A DNA stretch of 39,572 nt from DYTH01 sp964552725 (lineage in GTDB: Bacteria > Desulfobacterota > Syntrophia > Syntrophales > UBA5619). Positions within the stretch are counted from its first letter, which is position 1, and each line of letters begins with the position of its first letter. Shown here one piece after another: positions 7,904 through 15,841 of this stretch. The stretch covers positions 1-39,572 of the forward strand of contig CAZKHU010000017.1 in assembly GCA_964552725.1 (NCBI GenBank). The letters run 5' to 3'. Under the pieces are notes generated by a model that made no database searches, was not told where the DNA came from, and saw only the letters and a program-made list of their open reading frames with translations. The position numbers were made by a program, and so were the translations under genes.

Positions 7904-8959
7904 ATGCGACGCGAACAATCTTTCTACGATAATACAAGCGTTTTATTAAAAAAGCTGCGTATTTTTCTGCTTTTGCTCTTTTTATTTCCGGGAGCGATCT
8001 CCTGTGGCGGCAGTGGCGTAGACCTTCTGGCAGGCGGCGGGATCGGGGGCACGGGCAATACCAGCGTCGGTCCGATTACCGCACTGGGCAGCATTTTTGT
8101 AAACGGCGTCGAGTTTCAAACGACCGGCGCGAAGGTCACCATCAATGGCGTCAACAGGGATGAGAAAGAACTTCAGGTCGGGATGGTCGTAAAAGTTGAA
8201 GGCATGGTCAACGCCGACGGCAAAACCGGAAAAGCCGAGAGGGTCACCTTTGATAACAACGCCGCGGGGCCGATCAGCAGCATTGACCATGGCAGGGGCG
8301 CCCTGGAAATTATGGGCCAGACCGTTTTGGTCAGTGCGCAAACCACTATTGCTGCTCTGCCGGGCGCCAACCTGACGCTGGCCGATCTTGCCGCCAGCGA
8401 TATGGTGGAAATCAGCGGGCTGGCCGATGCCGATGGCAATATCATCGCTACCAGAATCAGCCTGCAGCCGATCCTGCGCCAGTTTGAAGTCAGCGGGCGG
8501 ATCAGCTCCCCGACCGCTTCCACTTTCAAGATCAATGCCCTCACTGTTGACTACAGCAAGGCCATGCTCGTCAAATTCGGACCTGCAGGAATTCAGGAGG
8601 GGGATATTGTAGACGTAAAGGGCGGTCTTGCGTCACCCACCGTTCTGCTGGCTGATGTCATTGAAAAAAAGAGTTCCGAACTCAGCGAAAACAGCAATAT
8701 CAGTTGTGAGGGGTTTATCTACACCCTCCATTACACGGATCAGTCGATCAGCGGTTTTACAATTATTACCCCGTTCGGTCTGCAGAGGGTTGGATTGGAT
8801 AGCGCGACCATCTTTACAGACGGACTGCTGGTTAAGGCGGGGCTCAGAGCCAAGGTGAAAGGAACCATCAAAAACGGCATTATCCAGGCCGCGAAGGTGG
8901 ATTTGATGGAAAGCTTTAAAATAAAGGGCGGGACTTCTCCCGGCATGGGAATGCAGTGA
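7904..8959 (+). CDS. Lipoprotein with about four DUF5666-type repeats
   Basis: 351 residues. The N-terminus has a basic patch, a hydrophobic stretch (about 18-30) and a lipobox ending AISC at about residue 34, followed by a Gly-rich linker: a lipoprotein exported and anchored to a membrane. The remainder consists of about four beta-rich repeats of about 60 residues, each beginning G-x-I/V-S/T and ending in a pattern like VEISGLADADGNIIATRI. These match the DUF5666 family, whose function I do not know; the fold looks like small beta-barrel binding modules. The ATG directly follows the DUF6502 stop codon, with GGGAG 7 nt upstream. It is followed 88 nt later by a larger protein of the same build. 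Confidence 0.75.
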   Translation: MRREQSFYDNTSVLLKKLRIFLLLLFLFPGAISCGGSGVDLLAGGGIGGTGNTSVGPITALGSIFVNGVEFQTTGAKVTINGVNRDEKELQVGMVVKVEGMVNADGKTGKAERVTFDNNAAGPISSIDHGRGALEIMGQTVLVSAQTTIAALPGANLTLADLAASDMVEISGLADADGNIIATRISLQPILRQFEVSGRISSPTASTFKINALTVDYSKAMLVKFGPAGIQEGDIVDVKGGLASPTVLLADVIEKKSSELSENSNISCEGFIYTLHYTDQSISGFTIITPFGLQRVGLDSATIFTDGLLVKAGLRAKVKGTIKNGIIQAAKVDLMESFKIKGGTSPGMGMQ

Positions 8960-9047
8960 TCTACGGGATATTGGACGTCATTGAGAGGGGCGAGCAAATT
9001 ACACTGCTGAATGCAGTCAAAAAGGAGAAATTATGAAGGAGGAATTT

Positions 9048-10913
9048 ATGAAAAATTTCAGGAAGCGGACAGGCGTCGTCATAGGGATGATCTATTTGTT
9101 GCTAATCGTTTTTTTACTATCCGGGTGTGGCGGCGGGGGGAGTAGCGCAACCGGCGGCGGCGTCGGTTCTTCAGCCTCCTACTCTACGGGTACGGTAACC
9201 GGCTTTGGCAGCATTATTATCGACGGTGTCAGCCACGACGACTCGATTGCTCAGGTAAATCAGGAGATCAATCCGAATGCGCCGCTGGCAGGCACGACCA
9301 CCTCCGTCAGACTGGGGATGAATGTCGAAACCATGCTCGACGGCCTGGGGCGCATCACCAGACTGAGCATACGACCGGAAGTCCTCGGGACAATCAGCGC
9401 CATTGCGGGCGGTGATTTCACGGTAGCGGGGCAGACAGTCAAGATATCGGCTGACGTGGCGGCGCCGACGGTGTTCGAAGGCGCGAACAGCCTTGCTGAT
9501 TTCGCGATTGGGGACTTGGTCGAAGTTCACGGGAGTCGGGATGCCTCAGGCAACATCATTGCGACCCGAATCGAACGCAGGGATCCCGGCAGCGCCGTAG
9601 GTGTCCGGGTTGCAGGTACTGTCTCCAGTCTCGATCCGGCGGCCAAAACCTTCACGATCGCGGCGCTCACGGTCAACTATGGCAGCGCAACGTTGCTTCC
9701 CGCTGGTTCCACGCTGGCGGTGGGACAGCGCGTTGCAGTCTGGTCCGATACGGCGGTGTCCGGCAATACGCTGGATGCCAAAGTGGTCCGCATCGAAACC
9801 ACGCAGCTCGTTGACGGCAGCAGCGTCAATCTCGGCGGGCGCGTCAGCGGACTCGTGCCGACGGCGCTTTCGTTCAGTCTTGGCGATGTGACGGTTGATG
9901 CAAGTGCCGCTGTTTTCCTCAATGGCGCCGCTGTCGATCTGAAAGACGGGAGTCTGGTCCGGGTAAGCGGCGTATGGCAGGCGGGAAAGGTTGTGGCGAA
10001 TCGGATATACTTTGTCAAGCAGAGGACAGACGCTACGGTAAGGCTGACGGGTGCGGTCACGGATTTTATCAATCTTTCCAGCTTCAAGCTGCGCGGGGTT
10101 ATCGTTGACGCTTCTGCGGTGGACGTTGCATTTACAGGCGGCGCTGCGGAAAACCTGGCGGATGGCGTGATGGTCAGAATTGAAGGGTTGATCGATGGCG
10201 GCATCGTCAAGGCGAGTTCGGTCGAATTTGTCACCATGATGACGAACGGCAGGGATAATGAGAACCGCACATTCCCCGGCACTGTTTCGAGTTACGATGT
10301 TGCGACTGGTGGGTTCAAACTGGCAAACATCAATCTGGCAATGCAGATCGGTGACGCAACAATCACCAATTCCGACGGCAGCACCGCATCGAAAGAGGAT
10401 TTTGCAGTGGGCAAGAGAATTCTGGTGCGCGGCAGCTTTGTGGAGGGAGTCCTGATAGCGAGTGACGTCCGCATCCTGCCCGCAAGCGGCGTCATGTCGG
10501 CACAAGTCGAGGGCGTGCTCTATGGATTCAATATGGGTGATTCGAGTTTCCGGCTGAACGGTGCGACAATTTTCTATGAAGGCGCCACTGCCTTTGAAAA
10601 TGGTCTTCAGGGTGACATGGCTAACGGGGTGCGGGTTCATGTCACGGCCAGTTCGGATGGCGGCAGAATGGTGGCGAGCCGGATCGAGATTCAGCGCAGC
10701 GACGCAGAGATGATCGGAGCGCTGGGCGCGATGAATGATTTTTCTTCGACTGCGAATTTCATGGTGGGCGGACAGATGGTCGATGCAAGCGGCAGCGGCG
10801 TAAAATTTGTCAACGGCAGTGCCGCAGATATGGGCCGGGGCCGGCTTGTGGCAGTGAGCGGCACCCTCAGCGGGGGAAGGCTGATTGCCACCCGGCTGGA
10901 ATTTAAGGATTGA
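9048..10913 (+). CDS. Lipoprotein with about eight tandem DUF5666-type repeats
   Basis: 621 residues. MKNFRKRTG is followed by a hydrophobic segment and the lipobox LLSGC, then a Gly/Ser linker, so this is a secreted lipoprotein. I count about eight consecutive repeats of 55-70 residues. Each opens with a GTV/GRV/GAV strand (GTVSSLDPAAKTFTI, GRVSGLVPTALSFSL, GTVSSYDVATGGFKL) and closes with a strand such as VRVSGVWQAGKVVANRI, the DUF5666 pattern. Two ATGs are possible: 9033 (AAGGAG 5 nt upstream) and 9048 (AGGAGG 5 nt upstream). I prefer 9048 because it has the stronger ribosome site and avoids two acidic residues before the basic region of the signal peptide. It forms a unit with the smaller paralogue and the DUF6502 gene and is followed by two terminators. 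Confidence 0.75.
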   Translation: MKNFRKRTGVVIGMIYLLLIVFLLSGCGGGGSSATGGGVGSSASYSTGTVTGFGSIIIDGVSHDDSIAQVNQEINPNAPLAGTTTSVRLGMNVETMLDGLGRITRLSIRPEVLGTISAIAGGDFTVAGQTVKISADVAAPTVFEGANSLADFAIGDLVEVHGSRDASGNIIATRIERRDPGSAVGVRVAGTVSSLDPAAKTFTIAALTVNYGSATLLPAGSTLAVGQRVAVWSDTAVSGNTLDAKVVRIETTQLVDGSSVNLGGRVSGLVPTALSFSLGDVTVDASAAVFLNGAAVDLKDGSLVRVSGVWQAGKVVANRIYFVKQRTDATVRLTGAVTDFINLSSFKLRGVIVDASAVDVAFTGGAAENLADGVMVRIEGLIDGGIVKASSVEFVTMMTNGRDNENRTFPGTVSSYDVATGGFKLANINLAMQIGDATITNSDGSTASKEDFAVGKRILVRGSFVEGVLIASDVRILPASGVMSAQVEGVLYGFNMGDSSFRLNGATIFYEGATAFENGLQGDMANGVRVHVTASSDGGRMVASRIEIQRSDAEMIGALGAMNDFSSTANFMVGGQMVDASGSGVKFVNGSAADMGRGRLVAVSGTLSGGRLIATRLEFKD

Positions 10914-10943
10914 ACGAAAGCCTGATCCAGAAATTAACAACAG

Positions 10944-10970
10944 GACGGCGCCTGCAAGGGCGCCGTCTTA
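10944..10970 (+). terminator. Hairpin terminator after the DUF5666 gene
   Basis: A 9-bp perfect stem, GACGGCGCC (10944-10952) with GGCGCCGTC (10959-10967), has a 6-nt loop. The following TTACTTTAT is only moderately T-rich, so on its own this would be a weak terminator. Confidence 0.55.
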
Positions 10971-10997
10971 CTTTATAGGGGAGAGAATTCCCATGAC

Positions 10998-11038
10998 AAA
11001 AAAAGGGGCTACAAATTTTCTTTGTAGCCCCTTTTTTT
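10998..11038. terminator. Bidirectional Rho-independent terminator
   Basis: An 18-bp perfect stem (10998-11015 with 11021-11038) has a 5-nt loop. Its outer ends are seven As and seven Ts around GGGGCTACAAA, so it gives a GC-rich stem and a T run on both strands. It separates the convergent DUF5666 and hipA genes. Confidence 0.9.
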
Positions 11039-11056
11039 GTAGGGTGAGATGATCTG

Positions 11057-12307
11057 TTAAACGGTTTCTGCCCTTTTCCTTATGACCGCCAGAATCTTGT
11101 CGATGATCGTGCTCGTACCGTAGGCCTTCTGAAATTCCTCAGCCAATCCTTCCGCTATCGGCATGATCGCTATGGTCATGTCTTGCAGTGTCTTTAAGAC
11201 AAGCCTGGGCTTGATCGCAGTGGCTTCACTGAGCCGCTCCCAGTGTTTCCGCTGGATCCAGGAAGGTCGGTTCTCGCCGCCGATCCTCATGGCCTGTCTG
11301 TCCGTCAAATCCGGATAGACCTGCGTCGAGAGGAGATCGTAGAAGGGGGCCAGCTGCGGTCCTCGATCGGTGAAGAGCATTGCCAGATTCTTGGCGTGGG
11401 CATCGGCATTGCCGATTAGATAATTGAAAATGGTCCAGCGCAACAGGGCCATACGATCGGCAGCCGGGCGTATGCTTTTCTCCTGCAACAGACCAAAACA
11501 CTGCGATAATGCTGGGCCGCCTTCACTTTCATATTTCTGGTCAGGCAGGAATCCCAGGGCCTGGCAGAAGTCTTCCTGATGGAGGCGTACCAAGCTTCCA
11601 TTCTTGTTTCGGCTTCGGTCATAACGCGCAATGATAAAAATCCGATCAATGCCTTGGCGAATCGTAACCATTGATACCGGAAGCTTCATCCTTTGGGCGA
11701 GCATGAGGCAGAAGGCTTCGTTGCCGACCGTATCCTCTATATCCCGAATCGGGGGCTTCAGGATGTGGCTGCTCGGCGCATTCCCCGAGGCGATAAAAAT
11801 CCGGTCCCCTTCCATGTAAACCGGGAGCTTGTTTTGCGCACCGGCCAGGGAAAGGCGTATTCCTTCCAACCCGGCCATAAGCGGTCTACGGGGAAGGTCG
11901 ATGATGATCTTGTGCAATTCCTCATCGTTTAGTTCCCGATAGCCGGGGTCCGCAGTGGGCGCAGCCCCCACGGGCAGCACCGAGACCGCCCCGGCGCATT
12001 CCCCGCCAATACGGTTGAGCATGGCAAAGTCGTTGTCTGCTGAGATCCGCAGGCGTTGCGCGATGACCCGTTTGATCTCAGCCTCGGGCAAGAGATTGGA
12101 AAAGAAGGGTCGGGCAAGATCGTCAGGGTAGGGCTCCGTTTTCAGCGGTAAGCGCAACGATAAAGGGACTGCCTTCGGGTTACCGATCCATGCCGCATCA
12201 TATTGAAAGACGAAGCGGCGCCTTTCATCGAGCCAGAGCCGGCCAATCTTCTGCTCCTGAAGATAGACATCAAGACCTGGATTGTGCTTGTCGGCAGGGC
12301 TATTCAT
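11057..12307 (-). CDS. hipA: HipA-type serine/threonine kinase toxin
   Basis: Toxin of a type II toxin-antitoxin pair; HipA kinases phosphorylate targets such as GltX and induce dormancy. 416 residues. An N-terminal HipA domain (about 10-110) contains VPLSLRLPL; the kinase core has RLSLAGAQNKLP (151-162, with Ser153 corresponding to the autophosphorylated Ser150 of E. coli HipA), GNADAHAKN (299-307, catalytic Asp302) and PFYDLLST (metal-binding Asp324). All key residues are present, so it should be active. I chose the ATG at 12307, which overlaps the hipB stop by 8 nt and has AAGGA about 9 nt upstream; the longer frame would need a TTG at 12328. Order hipB-hipA, autoregulated operon expected. 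Confidence 0.93.
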   Translation of the reverse strand: MNSPADKHNPGLDVYLQEQKIGRLWLDERRRFVFQYDAAWIGNPKAVPLSLRLPLKTEPYPDDLARPFFSNLLPEAEIKRVIAQRLRISADNDFAMLNRIGGECAGAVSVLPVGAAPTADPGYRELNDEELHKIIIDLPRRPLMAGLEGIRLSLAGAQNKLPVYMEGDRIFIASGNAPSSHILKPPIRDIEDTVGNEAFCLMLAQRMKLPVSMVTIRQGIDRIFIIARYDRSRNKNGSLVRLHQEDFCQALGFLPDQKYESEGGPALSQCFGLLQEKSIRPAADRMALLRWTIFNYLIGNADAHAKNLAMLFTDRGPQLAPFYDLLSTQVYPDLTDRQAMRIGGENRPSWIQRKHWERLSEATAIKPRLVLKTLQDMTIAIMPIAEGLAEEFQKAYGTSTIIDKILAVIRKRAETV

Positions 12308-12530
12308 TCGGCCAGTTCCTTGCTGCAATGGCCATTTCGAGTCCCAGTGCGGTCAGAACCTTGAGAACCTTCCCGACCTGCACCGTCTCTTTGCCATTTT
12401 CCAAATCGGACATGAATCGGTATCCCACCCCACATAAGCCTGCCGCATCAGCCAGGGTCAGGCCGTCTGCCTTACGCTTCCTGCGTATGGCAACGCCGAT
12501 ATCCGCCACCGTGGTTACCTTGTTTTTCAA
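12300..12530 (-). CDS. hipB: HipB-type antitoxin, XRE-family repressor
   Basis: 76 residues. One Cro/C1-type helix-turn-helix spans about residues 11-65 (IGVAIRRKRKADGLTLADAAGLCGVGYRFMSDLENGKETVQVGKVLKVLTALG; shown only for its RRKRK, TLADAAG and SDLENGK blocks). Antitoxins of this family bind HipA and repress their own promoter. The start is TTG, supported by AGGAGG 5 nt upstream. The gene overlaps hipA by 8 nt, ensuring coupled translation. A 16-bp inverted repeat lies immediately upstream at the expected transcription start. Confidence 0.88.
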   Translation of the reverse strand: MKNKVTTVADIGVAIRRKRKADGLTLADAAGLCGVGYRFMSDLENGKETVQVGKVLKVLTALGLEMAIAARNWPNE

Positions 12531-12543
12531 TGGCTCCTCCTAA

Positions 12544-12586
12544 ATTCCCTTTCGGGAATAATGCCCGCGATTGCGGAGGAAGTCAA
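12544..12586 (-). promoter_or_regulatory. hipBA promoter and probable HipB operator
   Basis: On the minus strand TTGACT (12586-12581), a 17-nt spacer and CATTAT (12563-12558) form a promoter. The inverted repeat ATTCCC-TTTC-GGGAAT (12544-12559) overlaps the end of the -10 box and the start point, as expected of an autoregulatory operator. HipB binding is inferred from position. Confidence 0.65.
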
Positions 12587-12711
12587 GGATAATATTACCG
12601 ATAGGGATTAATTTACGCAGTTGCCGCAAATTACGGGCAAGATATTTCCGAATGTTTGATATTTCAGGGTTGTATTGTCTGAAAGCGGGAAAGGAGCGGT
12701 AAAAAATCTTC

Positions 12712-12750
12712 ACAAAAGAAAAAGGGGCTGCGAAAAAGATTCGCAACCCC
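12712..12750 (-). terminator. Rho-independent terminator of tRNA-Phe
   Basis: On the minus strand an 11-bp stem with one G-T pair (12750-12740 with 12734-12724) and a 5-nt loop is followed by TTTTTCTTTTG. It lies 10 nt beyond the CCA end of the tRNA. The stretch from here to the hipB promoter (12587-12711) shows no gene or structure that I can support. Confidence 0.85.
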
Positions 12751-12760
12751 TTGATTTTAA

Positions 12761-12836
<76 letters not shown>

Positions 12837-12871
12837 CCTTTGCTTAGTCAATACCTAATGTGACGCGATCC

Positions 12872-12898
12872 TCTATAAAATCTGACCTTGTTTGTCAA
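12872..12898 (-). promoter_or_regulatory. tRNA-Phe promoter
   Basis: On the minus strand a consensus TTGACA (12898-12893) is followed after 15 nt by TATAGA (12877-12872); TAGAGG at 17 nt spacing is the alternative. It lies about 36 nt upstream of the tRNA 5' end. Confidence 0.55.
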
Positions 12899-12925
12899 GC
12901 CGTTTTTCGCGGGGTTTTGATGATT

Positions 12926-13507
12926 TTAGGGTTTGTCAATTGCGACTGCCTCTTTTTCGCTGTCTTGATTGGCGGGAGATTTCTCCGAAAGCGGCGGTTC
13001 CGAAGGAGGTGCGGCGGGGGAGGGGGATGCCGGAGCTGCGGCCTTGTCGACGCAAACTACCATAGTCATGGCTATTTTGTCGTGCCATCCCTGTTTTTTG
13101 CGGTCAAAGGCGATCCATAAGAAACCAGCGAAGAAAAACAGGCCGGAAATCAGATAGCCTGTCCACCTCAGAAATGCCGTTCCGGCGGTTACAGGCTGCC
13201 CCGATGCGGTAACGACGCGGAGGCGAAACAGCATCTTGCCCGGAGTCTGTCCGCTGATTCCGTGGAACCAGGTGAAGTAGGTCATGTCAACGAGAAGCGA
13301 AAGAAAAGCGCAGAGGAACGAAAGAGCGCCTGCCCCGCGGGCTATCTCTTCAGGGGGAGACTGGAGGAGGGATGTGATGTCGTTTCCGAGTCCAGCGGCA
13401 AAAAGGACGATAAGCGAGATATTCAGCGAAAGCGCATAGATAATGGTCTTGTCGATCATAAAGGCCAGAAGTCTTCTCCAGAAACCGCCGCAGCGTTGAT
13501 CAGTCAT
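12926..13507 (-). CDS. RDD-family integral membrane protein
   Basis: 193 residues. The N-terminal CGGFWRRLLAFMIDKTII is the Arg-Asp part of the RDD signature, and GQTPGKMLFRLRVVTASGQP together with FLWIAFDRKKQGWHDKIAMTMVV completes the domain. Hydrophobic segments lie at about 20-42, 58-80 and 112-132. The C-terminus (about 150-193) is a Pro/Ala/Ser/Glu-rich, presumably disordered tail. RDD proteins are small membrane proteins, some linked to ion transport; the substrate cannot be told. The gene lies 127 nt after rsmE on the same strand and may be the last gene of a prmA-rsmE operon. The ATG is preceded by GAGGA. Confidence 0.85.
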   Translation of the reverse strand: MTDQRCGGFWRRLLAFMIDKTIIYALSLNISLIVLFAAGLGNDITSLLQSPPEEIARGAGALSFLCAFLSLLVDMTYFTWFHGISGQTPGKMLFRLRVVTASGQPVTAGTAFLRWTGYLISGLFFFAGFLWIAFDRKKQGWHDKIAMTMVVCVDKAAAPASPSPAAPPSEPPLSEKSPANQDSEKEAVAIDKP

Positions 13508-13634
13508 TAATTATCCTCGCAAATTATTCAAGTTAGAGACAATGCAAAAAGTTTTATCTGGCCCGAAGGCTTTTGTCGGGCATCCGCGATTTCAATGATT
13601 GCCCCGTTGGCGAAAAATGCTGGAAAACAACGCA

Positions 13635-14444
13635 TCAATCCCGACTAAGCTCATACTGGATAACTGCAAGGGCGGCCAGCGACGCCGTTTCCACCCGCAG
13701 CACCCGCTTTCCCAGACTGACGGAGATGAAACCCGTGCGCCGCGCCATGTCGATTTCCTCGAAGCTGAATCCTCCTTCCGGGCCAATTGCCAGTACAATC
13801 TTCTTTAGGGGGATGTTTTTGTCATTCCTGGAGATGAAGCCCGGTTCCGTAAAAACATCGCGGAGCGAAACCTCCGTCTCCTCTTCCCAGGGGATCAAGC
13901 GCAAGCTGTTCGGAGAAAGAGCCGAAAGCATCCCGTCAAACGTCATGATTTCGGTTATTTCCGGAATATCAACCCTGCCCGACTGGCGACAGGCCTCGAC
14001 GGCTATCTTTCGCCACCTCTCAAGTTTATGGCTGGAAATATTCTCATTATGACCATTTGCCTTCGTCCTACGTGAAGATTGAGAGGAAGCGGGGCGCGGG
14101 ATGGAGCGGGCCGATAGAAAAGGGATAATCCTGTTTGCCCCCAGTTCCGTCGCATGGCGGATGATTCCATCCATTTTCTCCGCTTTCGGGATCGCCTGGC
14201 AGAGGGTTACCGAAAAATCCGTAACCGGAATGTCCCTTTTTTCCATTATCTCGAGTTCAATGCCCTTTTCGGCATGCCGCTTGATGACTGTTTCATATTC
14301 TGTGCCTGCGCCATTGAAAACAGTCAAGCGGTCGCCTGCCTTCATTCTCAGGACTGCGCCGAGATAACGCGACTGATCGGGGGTTGCTCGGCAAATGTCT
14401 CCTTTATGAAGAAATACGGGAAGATAGATGCGGGTGGTTGTCAT
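13635..14444 (-). CDS. rsmE: 16S rRNA m3U1498 methyltransferase
   Basis: SPOUT-family, SAM-dependent methylation of U1498 in 16S rRNA. 269 residues, slightly longer than usual because of a polar insert around PRPASSQSSRRTKANGH. Family signatures are TELGANRIIPFLSARS, WRKIAVEACRQSGR, the knot motif LAIGPEGGFSFEEID and SLGKRVLRVETASLAAL. I chose the ATG at 14444 (MTTTRIYLP), whose ATGA overlaps the prmA stop; the 13 residues upstream in frame lie inside prmA and do not look like RsmE. Coupled to prmA, so the pair joins two ribosome-modifying enzymes. Confidence 0.93.
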   Translation of the reverse strand: MTTTRIYLPVFLHKGDICRATPDQSRYLGAVLRMKAGDRLTVFNGAGTEYETVIKRHAEKGIELEIMEKRDIPVTDFSVTLCQAIPKAEKMDGIIRHATELGANRIIPFLSARSIPRPASSQSSRRTKANGHNENISSHKLERWRKIAVEACRQSGRVDIPEITEIMTFDGMLSALSPNSLRLIPWEEETEVSLRDVFTEPGFISRNDKNIPLKKIVLAIGPEGGFSFEEIDMARRTGFISVSLGKRVLRVETASLAALAVIQYELSRD

Positions 14445-15400
14445 GCGGCTGGTTTCCCTTTCCTCATCACAAAACATATCCATTCCTTCTCCGTCAGGAG
14501 TTGCTGAACGGGGAACGCGGCGGCGGGAAAATGTTCCTCTATGTAGTTTTTGTCCTGTGCGAGAATTCCCGAGATAACGAGATAGCCGTCTTGCCCAAGC
14601 AGGCGTTCCAGGTGCGGGCGGAGCTTTATCAGCGCCTTCGCCGTTATGTTGGCGACGATCAGATCAAAGGTTTTCGCGAGGGTGGCAATCTCGCCGTGCT
14701 GCACCTCGACATGTTTTCCCATACTGTTGATCAGAACGTTTTCCATGGCGATTTCAACGGCCTTTTTGTCCGTGTCCACGCACAAAACTTCCGCGTTGTT
14801 GAGTTTTGCGGCGGCGATTCCGAGGATGCCGGTTCCCGTTCCGACGTCGAGAACCTGCAATTTATCGATTGACCTTTCGCGCAGCAGAATATTTTCGAGC
14901 GCCTCGAGACACATCCGTGTGGACGGATGCTGTCCGGTTCCGAATGCCATTCCCGGATCGATATCGATGACGATATCCCCGTCTGTCGGCAAATATCTTT
15001 CCCATGTAGGTTTGATGACGATATGCCTCGTCACTCTAAGTGGCTTGAAGTATTTTTTCCATGCTTCGCCCCAGTCAGGATCATGGATTATCTCCGTCTT
15101 CATAGTCGGTTTTTCCAGTTCGGGAAATATTTCGGCCAAACTGTCAAGGTACGCCTGCAAAGACGCAAGACGCGGCTGAAGGCGGGCATCACAGGGTAAA
15201 AATACCTTTAAAATCTCCGGAAAAGCCTCAGCGGGGGAATCTTTTTCAGGCAGTTTCTCCCCATATTCCTGAAAACCGCCCTGGGCGCCGATCTCCGCAA
15301 CGAAGTTGTTCAGGGCATCGATCATTTCCAGCGGCGAGGAAAGCTCTATCTTCAGCCAGTCCGCTTTGGCTGCCTTCCCTTTTTCATGTTTTTTCGGCAT
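14441..15400 (-). CDS. prmA: Ribosomal protein L11 methyltransferase
   Basis: Class I SAM-dependent methyltransferase trimethylating L11; 319 residues. Recognisable parts are DPDWGEAWKKYFKP (substrate-domain linker), IDIDPGMAFGTGQHPSTRMCLEAL, the SAM-binding VLDVGTGTGILGIAAAKL, DTDKKAV, and VANITAKAL (NPF-like motif). I chose the ATG at 15400 (MPKKHEKGK), with AAGGGG about 11 nt upstream; the longer frame would need a TTG at 15436. The N-terminal Lys-rich stretch is unremarkable. First gene of a prmA-rsmE operon. Confidence 0.95.
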   Translation of the reverse strand: MPKKHEKGKAAKADWLKIELSSPLEMIDALNNFVAEIGAQGGFQEYGEKLPEKDSPAEAFPEILKVFLPCDARLQPRLASLQAYLDSLAEIFPELEKPTMKTEIIHDPDWGEAWKKYFKPLRVTRHIVIKPTWERYLPTDGDIVIDIDPGMAFGTGQHPSTRMCLEALENILLRERSIDKLQVLDVGTGTGILGIAAAKLNNAEVLCVDTDKKAVEIAMENVLINSMGKHVEVQHGEIATLAKTFDLIVANITAKALIKLRPHLERLLGQDGYLVISGILAQDKNYIEEHFPAAAFPVQQLLTEKEWICFVMRKGKPAA

Positions 15401-15517
15401 GACGCATGCACCCCTTTCGAAAAACGAGAAATTCAATCGGCGACTGCCGGCGGCTTTTTAAAAGTCATTGAAGCCTGTCCGTCGCTGGACAAAGATTTCG
15501 GCCGCTTCTATAGCTTG

Positions 15518-15546
15518 TTGATAAATATATTTCAAGTGTATTGAAT
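15518..15546 (+). promoter_or_regulatory. Possible promoter of the ccsA-hem operon
   Basis: TTGATA (15518-15523), a 17-nt spacer and TTGAAT (15541-15546) form a moderate sigma-70-like match in the divergent region between prmA and the plus-strand tetrapyrrole genes. Confidence 0.3.
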
Positions 15547-15547
15547 T

Positions 15548-15841
15548 TTGACAATATTTGTGGTAGTCCCCCGAAAAATCGGAAAGTTTCGATATCGGGG
15601 AACCGTTTCTGAAAAGGGCGATCAGTTGGAAATATTAAAATATTACCCTGCTGTCTCAGATACCCGGCGAGCCTCGGAAAAAGCTGATTGCCGCGGAAAG
15701 TATGCAGCGGACGGGCGCTGGCGATTTGAAGCGGCACTGGATTCGGGGATTTTTGATTATATCCGCGCGGGGCGGATGGAGGAGATTGGCGATCTCTTAC
15801 AGAACCCGGTCGGTGTAGAGACGGAGGTGAAAAATAGATGA
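15548..15841 (+). pseudogene. Small ORF translationally coupled to ccsA; possible remnant of precorrin-2 dehydrogenase
   Basis: An open frame of up to 97 codons, most credibly starting at the TTG at 15626, which has AAGGG 7 nt upstream. Its stop overlaps the ccsA ATG as ATGA, the same coupling used by real operon partners here, and codon use in the 3' half looks coding. It contains EILKYYPAV, like the MKYYP start of SirC/Met8 precorrin-2 dehydrogenases, and RWRFEAALDSGIFDYIRAGR, like their C-terminal helices. The NAD-binding GGGxVA core between these is missing. I read it as an internally deleted sirC-type gene, fitting its place before ccsA-hemA-hemC; the resemblance is from memory and weak. 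A genuine small protein of unknown function is the alternative. Confidence 0.35.

Noticed and set aside
9546..10940. 464-codon open frame on the minus strand opposite the large DUF5666 gene
   Set aside because: His/Arg/Cys-rich, no domain, no ribosome site, and the plus strand has a clear signal peptide and repeats; it is a reading-frame shadow of GC-rich repeats.
10914..11056. Small gene between the DUF5666 lipoprotein and hipA
   Set aside because: The interval is occupied by two hairpin terminators and contains no credible frame.
12543..12563. Counting the ATTCCC/GGGAAT palindrome before hipB as another copy of the MITE-like repeat
   Set aside because: Only the 6-bp arms match; flanks are unrelated and its position over the promoter explains it better as an operator.
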